This document shows positions 8,276-11,612 of a stretch of DNA of 11,612 bases, piece after piece. The stretch is from positions 1-11,612 of the forward strand of contig JACGCK010000606.1 in the NCBI GenBank assembly GCA_014925825.1. The letters are read 5' to 3'. The translations under genes were made by a program, and so were the position numbers. Under the pieces are notes generated by a model. The model was given only the letters and a program-made list of their open reading frames with translations, did no database searches and had not been told where the DNA came from. How positions within the stretch are numbered: position 1 is the first letter of the stretch; every line of letters begins with the position of its first letter. The DNA is from Pholiota molesta. Taxonomy: Eukaryota > Basidiomycota > Agaricomycetes > Agaricales > Strophariaceae.

Positions 8276-8735
8276 CTGCAGAGATCGTATGGACCCAAAT
8301 TCATGAGTTTGTTGGCATTCGATGGTGGTTTTTTATAGCGTTCAAACGGTTGCATGATATGTACTTTTTGGGCAAAATATCCGGCCCGCCCGAGATGACG
8401 TGCGTGGCACTGCGTGCGATATGAGCAAGACGTGAGAGCAATTGCACGCGAAATCGGTACATATCTACAACAGATTTGTAGATATGGACAGGATAGGACG
8501 TAGATGAATGAAACATCGATATCATCATGGCAGCATCATGGACGACACTAATGGCTCACAGCGACCTTGTATTCTTTTGCTACGTAACCATACTCCAGGG
8601 AGTAAACTGAGCCCAATTACGGTTATAACATGCTTATCGACTAACGTTCATTAATCATTAGTCTTCGATCTCTGCAGACACACTCTTAGTTCGTTCCTAT
8701 ATACTCTCACATATGACCGGCTTGACTAGCTTTAC
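8211..8735. repeat. Direct repeat copy B (divergent promoter block; rightward gene body lost)
   Basis: Copy B aligns with positions 1 to about 490. Its left end touches the SDR leader and its right end degrades just before the point where copy A has the ATG of the rightward gene: CTTTACCATAACCGG here against CCTTACCATCCGATGTCCGG in copy A. The coding part of the rightward gene is absent. In copy B a branch-like GACTAAC (8638-8646) and a CTCTGCAG acceptor (8670-8677) look like the end of a rightward 5' UTR intron. A 12-bp inverted pair, CTGCAGAGATCG (8276-8287) and its complement (8666-8677), brackets most of it. Confidence 0.9.
8330..8337 (-). promoter_or_regulatory. TATA box of the SDR gene
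   Basis: TATAAAAA on the minus strand lies about 25-55 nt upstream of the splice donor at 8275 and about 155 nt upstream of the start codon. It is conserved in copy A at 121-128. The transcription start would fall near 8300. A short upstream ATG (8304-8302, minus) may or may not be included in the transcript. Confidence 0.6.
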
Positions 8736-9727
8736 CATAACCGGTGTTGCAACACCTTTTGTTAATTTCAAATTCAACAGAATGACTTCAGCAGAGGCAT
8801 GCTACTCATCCAGAACTCGTGCAGCATTAGAAAATCCAGCTATCTCATAGACAACACAAGCCTCGTACCCATGTATGAGATCCTTCGAGGGATCCTTGTT
8901 GCTTAGGTTTATAACTTCAATCAAAAACTCCATGATCACCCGCACGACCACCAAAAGCCACAGATCAAGTAGCTGGACGCCAACCGGACACAACAAAAAA
9001 AAACCAGGTTCAGATACAGGAAGGGGCCGCAGACTCATTGACGAGTCATCAGCAAAAATGAGCTTTCATATATGAGATAATGCCTTAGAATCCTTGTGTG
9101 CCCAGACAAAGGTGCTGGAATTATTTTGTGTTCATTACAATGTTCATTACAAGGGTAGTCATTACACATTTCGCCAACGCGTCGCAAGCACACGGACACG
9201 AGTCCTGTTACATTTCAAGTACTTGTGGCATTTAAATCCCTCACGTTGAATTTTGGCTCGACAACTCCATGTAATGAACAGGTAAATTCTGATGGATTTT
9301 ACATTGCAAACATCAGAATTATTGTCAACATTGCCGGCATTCTAATGCAGTTGCTATACTTGCGACCACTGTACGGAATTCTGGTTGGACTTAGTGGATT
9401 CCTTGACCTAGCGAAGAGGTCAAAATCAAGATTCACTCCAAATGACGAGGGACCAAATGATTTTATTGGCAGAAGACTAATCTATCCACAGCCAACATGC
9501 AAGAAACACTAGATATTCTTTCTCTTCAAGCGTCCGAAGACACCATCACAAAAGAAAGGAAATAGTAGAAGGGGGGTTTCCAAAAATTGCTGAAAGCCGA
9601 AGCTTACAGACGGGTTCGGATGTATAATTTGCAATCAGCAAAAAAACTGTGCCTCGGTAGAAACCTCACTGGCGACAGTACATGCCCGAGCACAAGAGAT
9701 GGGGAACACAACTGTGGGAGGCCCACC
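8736..9727. other. About 1 kb without a recognised gene
   Basis: Two open frames look mildly protein-like but match nothing I know. One is 78 codons on the minus strand (9038-8802), with a hydrophobic core (LLDLWLLVVVRVIMEFLI) and the end NAARVLDE. The other is 95 codons on the plus strand (9225-9512), with a hydrophobic stretch (IRIIVNIAGILMQLLYL). Both could be decayed membrane-protein exons or chance. GTTCATTACAA is repeated in tandem at 9130-9140 and 9142-9152. Confidence 0.4.
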
Positions 9728-9953
9728 TTATATACTCGCACTTCCGCGCACGGACCATCTGAATCATTCGGCTGTCCTGGCGTCACGTGACTGGTGCACT
9801 GACTCACTCCGCGTCTTCGCTCTCCCTGTCTGCGCTTTCTCAGTTGTCTTCACCGCCATGAAGAGTAGAAGTCATTATGAAATTATAAATCCAACATACA
9901 GGTGTCTTGGAGGCCAGACTAAACGAGTGAGTATCCCTATCGAACGGGTATAA
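9728..9953 (+). promoter_or_regulatory. Promoter-like block with a short first exon
   Basis: A TTATATAC box (9728-9735), a TCACGTGA palindrome (9783-9790, E-box core CACGTG) and a pyrimidine-rich leader (about 9800-9855) precede an ATG in a good fungal context, CACCGCCATGAAG (start 9858). The frame runs 31 codons to TAA at 9951, or could splice out at GTGAGT (9927-9932) after MKSRSHYEIINPTYRCLGG and eight more residues. No downstream exon is recognisable before the dynein fragment. It may be the orphan 5' end of a gene cut by rearrangement. Confidence 0.4.
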
Positions 9954-10119
9954 GAACGAAAAAAAGAGAGTAGTAGTAAAGAACAAAGAAAACCATGAGC
10001 GACGTCAATGTCATAAATAAAACAAAAGGCAGGGAAAAAAAGGTCGAAGACCCAAGGCCTCTTTCCCTGCTCATCCCAGCACCGCTCAGAACCTCCTCGG
10101 CGCCCCACCGCCCACCAGC

Positions 10120-11612
10120 CCCTCAATCGAATGGTGCTCCAGATCATTGCGCGCCTTCAAATCGACGCATGCATCTCCTTCATCGCATTGCCCAGCTTCA
10201 CGCCGAACCGGCTCAGGATATCCCGCTGCCACGCGTCGTACTTGCGTTCACCGCGCCTGCACCTGCTCGTAGTCGATCACGCAGACGCCGAACGACTTCT
10301 GCGTGTCCGAGGTGTCAAACGTCGAGCGCGCCTTTTTGATCTCCGTGAGCAGCTGCTGCCAGTTGGCGAGCGAGTCGCCGAGCCGGTTGAACACGTATTC
10401 GGCTTCAAGGTCCCAGAGGGACTGGAACTGCAGCCATTTGCCCACGTAGTCCTTTAGATGCTGCACTTTAGTTCGATAAGTGAGAAAGGGCGTTCGAGGG
10501 TGTTGTCGGGGAAGCGTGTTAGCTAGTTTCAATAAATCGCATTTAGTGTTTTAAGCAGTAGTGTTTAAGGGAAAAGCGCACTAGTGAAGTATAGGTCGTC
10601 TCTGCCACCGATGCGACCCTGCATCTGCAATCCGATTTCGTACCGCGAACTCTGGATCCTCCGCAGACGACACACCACACCAAGCCAGTCATGAAGCTGC
10701 CTATCCACGTCGCCCGCGCGTACTCTATCGGAGGGTCCAGGAAGATAACCTGGTTCTGTATCCGGATCTCGTGTATGATGGGCTTGACCGTCATATGTCC
10801 TTCCAGGAACTACCCAGTACCATCAGCCCCGACTCCGACATAGAGAAATCAATGAAAAGAACGAAAGACACACCTTCTCCTCTTTCACACCTTTTCCACC
10901 CCTCCTTTTGTTCCCTAGATCCCTGGTGGGCAATACGTCTCTCCGGAGGTTACCCTCACCGTCATCCGTCCTATCGAACTCAGCGCACCACACTTGAATG
11001 ATATGCGTCAACCGCTGAAGCAGGATGCCCTCGATCCGCTTGTCGAGTTCCTGTACCCAATAATCGAGATTGGCGTAGCCTTCCAGATTTAAGCGATCGA
11101 TCTAGAAGGAAGAAATTTAGCAGGAGAGAAAGACAAGTGGCAAGATGACACACCGCAGCTTGGATCTTGCCCAATAGTTCTGAGAATGCTTCGGAGGTAT
11201 ACGAACATGTTTGTAGGTCCTCGACTGCGCGAAGGATGTCTTTGTATAGATCGATGACATTGTTGGTTTTGTCCTGATTTTAGCGAAGATTACAGGTCAG
11301 CAATTGCAAGGAAATATGACGATGGAAAGCTTTACTATTCACCTGCAATACAGAGACTACACTCGCAAATTCACGCACGAATTGGATATGTCGATTGTCC
11401 CGTCCATCTGAGCTTGGGACATATCGCGCCGTGTCGTATTGATTGACGAAGTAATCCCAGCGGATGCTCATACCTGGCACAAAAATCAGCATCCCTAAAG
11501 ACCATCGCTACCATATCGGCTCACCTTTACTGATCATCCTTTGACTCTCATTCCTATACTCCGCCACCAACCACTCGATGCCCTTATTCGCCTCCACCAG
11601 GTCCAGCGTCTG
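10120..11612 (-). pseudogene. DYN1: Truncated, frameshifted fragment of cytoplasmic dynein heavy chain (tail region)
   Basis: Cytoplasmic dynein heavy chain is the minus-end microtubule motor. This fragment covers part of the tail only. In order it shows MSIRWDYFVNQYDT, HIQFVREFASVVSVLQ, RLNLEGYANLDYWVQELDKR, HEIRIQNQVIFLDPPIE, DYVGKWLQFQSLWDLEAEY and FGVCVIDYEQVQAR, and ends at LEHHSIEG. Exons are 11612-11525 (runs off the edge), 11473-11343, 11273-11154, 11101-10874, 10809-10582 and 10522 to about 10120; introns of 51-69 nt are retained. The first four exons are intact. After 10710 there are about six one-base lesions, near 10700-10706, 10508-10511 (extra C), 10470-10473, 10250-10252, 10240-10243 and 10159-10161. 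The linker, six AAA modules, stalk and microtubule-binding domain are absent: left of about 10120 nothing matches. Retained introns exclude a retrocopy. Confidence 0.85.

Noticed and set aside
1..8735. The two direct repeats as long terminal repeats of a retrotransposon
   Set aside because: Size and spacing fit, but there is no gag or pol sequence between them, no primer-binding site or polypurine tract in the right places, no clear TG...CA ends, and one repeat is the spliced promoter of the SDR gene.
10120..11612. A naturally split dynein heavy chain, as known in Ustilago maydis
   Set aside because: That split lies in the motor domain as I recall it, whereas this break is in the tail, and the fragment is frameshifted several times before its end.
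1..11612. CRISPR arrays, tRNA, rRNA and bacterial-type operons
   Set aside because: The window is eukaryotic; no regular short repeat-spacer pattern and no recognisable RNA gene was seen.

Overview
The window is eukaryotic and almost certainly from a filamentous basidiomycete fungus, probably an agaricomycete. Introns are 50-80 nt with GTRNGY donors, CTRAY-type branch points and YAG acceptors. Two regions are recognisable as a short-chain dehydrogenase/reductase (SDR) and the tail of cytoplasmic dynein heavy chain. No RNA gene, CRISPR array or intact transposon is visible. Overall this looks like a rearranged accessory region holding one near-intact gene among decayed gene copies.

Layout. 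Positions 1-490 and 8211-8735 are two diverged copies of one direct repeat. The right copy is the promoter and spliced 5' leader of the leftward SDR gene (7033-8176). The left copy keeps the same leftward TATA box and splice donor, so it should serve a second leftward gene beyond the left edge. To the right of the left copy lies a decayed, multi-exon, internally duplicated gene of an unrecognised family (493-2950, + strand). Three nested sets of tandem duplications (periods about 475, 150 and 319 bp) build it, and its last three exons are still open apart from one stop codon. A purine-rich tract follows, then about 2.5 kb of more AT-rich sequence with no gene I can support.

From 5480 to 6760 there is a stretch with many consensus splice sites, short coding-looking segments and tandem repeats, probably another decayed spliced locus. 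The SDR gene follows on the minus strand. It has a membrane anchor, a Rossmann fold and catalytic Ser, Tyr and Lys, but two apparent single-base lesions. Right of repeat copy B the rightward gene body is missing. After about 1 kb with nothing recognisable comes a promoter-like block with a short first exon (9728-9953). A minus-strand fragment of dynein heavy chain runs from the right edge to about 10120. Its introns are retained, but it is cut off before the motor domain and carries about six single-base lesions in its last 600 bp.

The main theme is DNA-level duplication and decay: introns are kept, so these are not retrocopies. The duplicated block seems to be a divergent promoter with a leftward SDR gene and a rightward repeat-protein gene. 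The many one-base, mostly homopolymer lesions could instead partly be assembly errors. I found no convincing new multi-gene system. The most novel items are the unrecognised repeat-protein family and the duplicated divergent promoter module.
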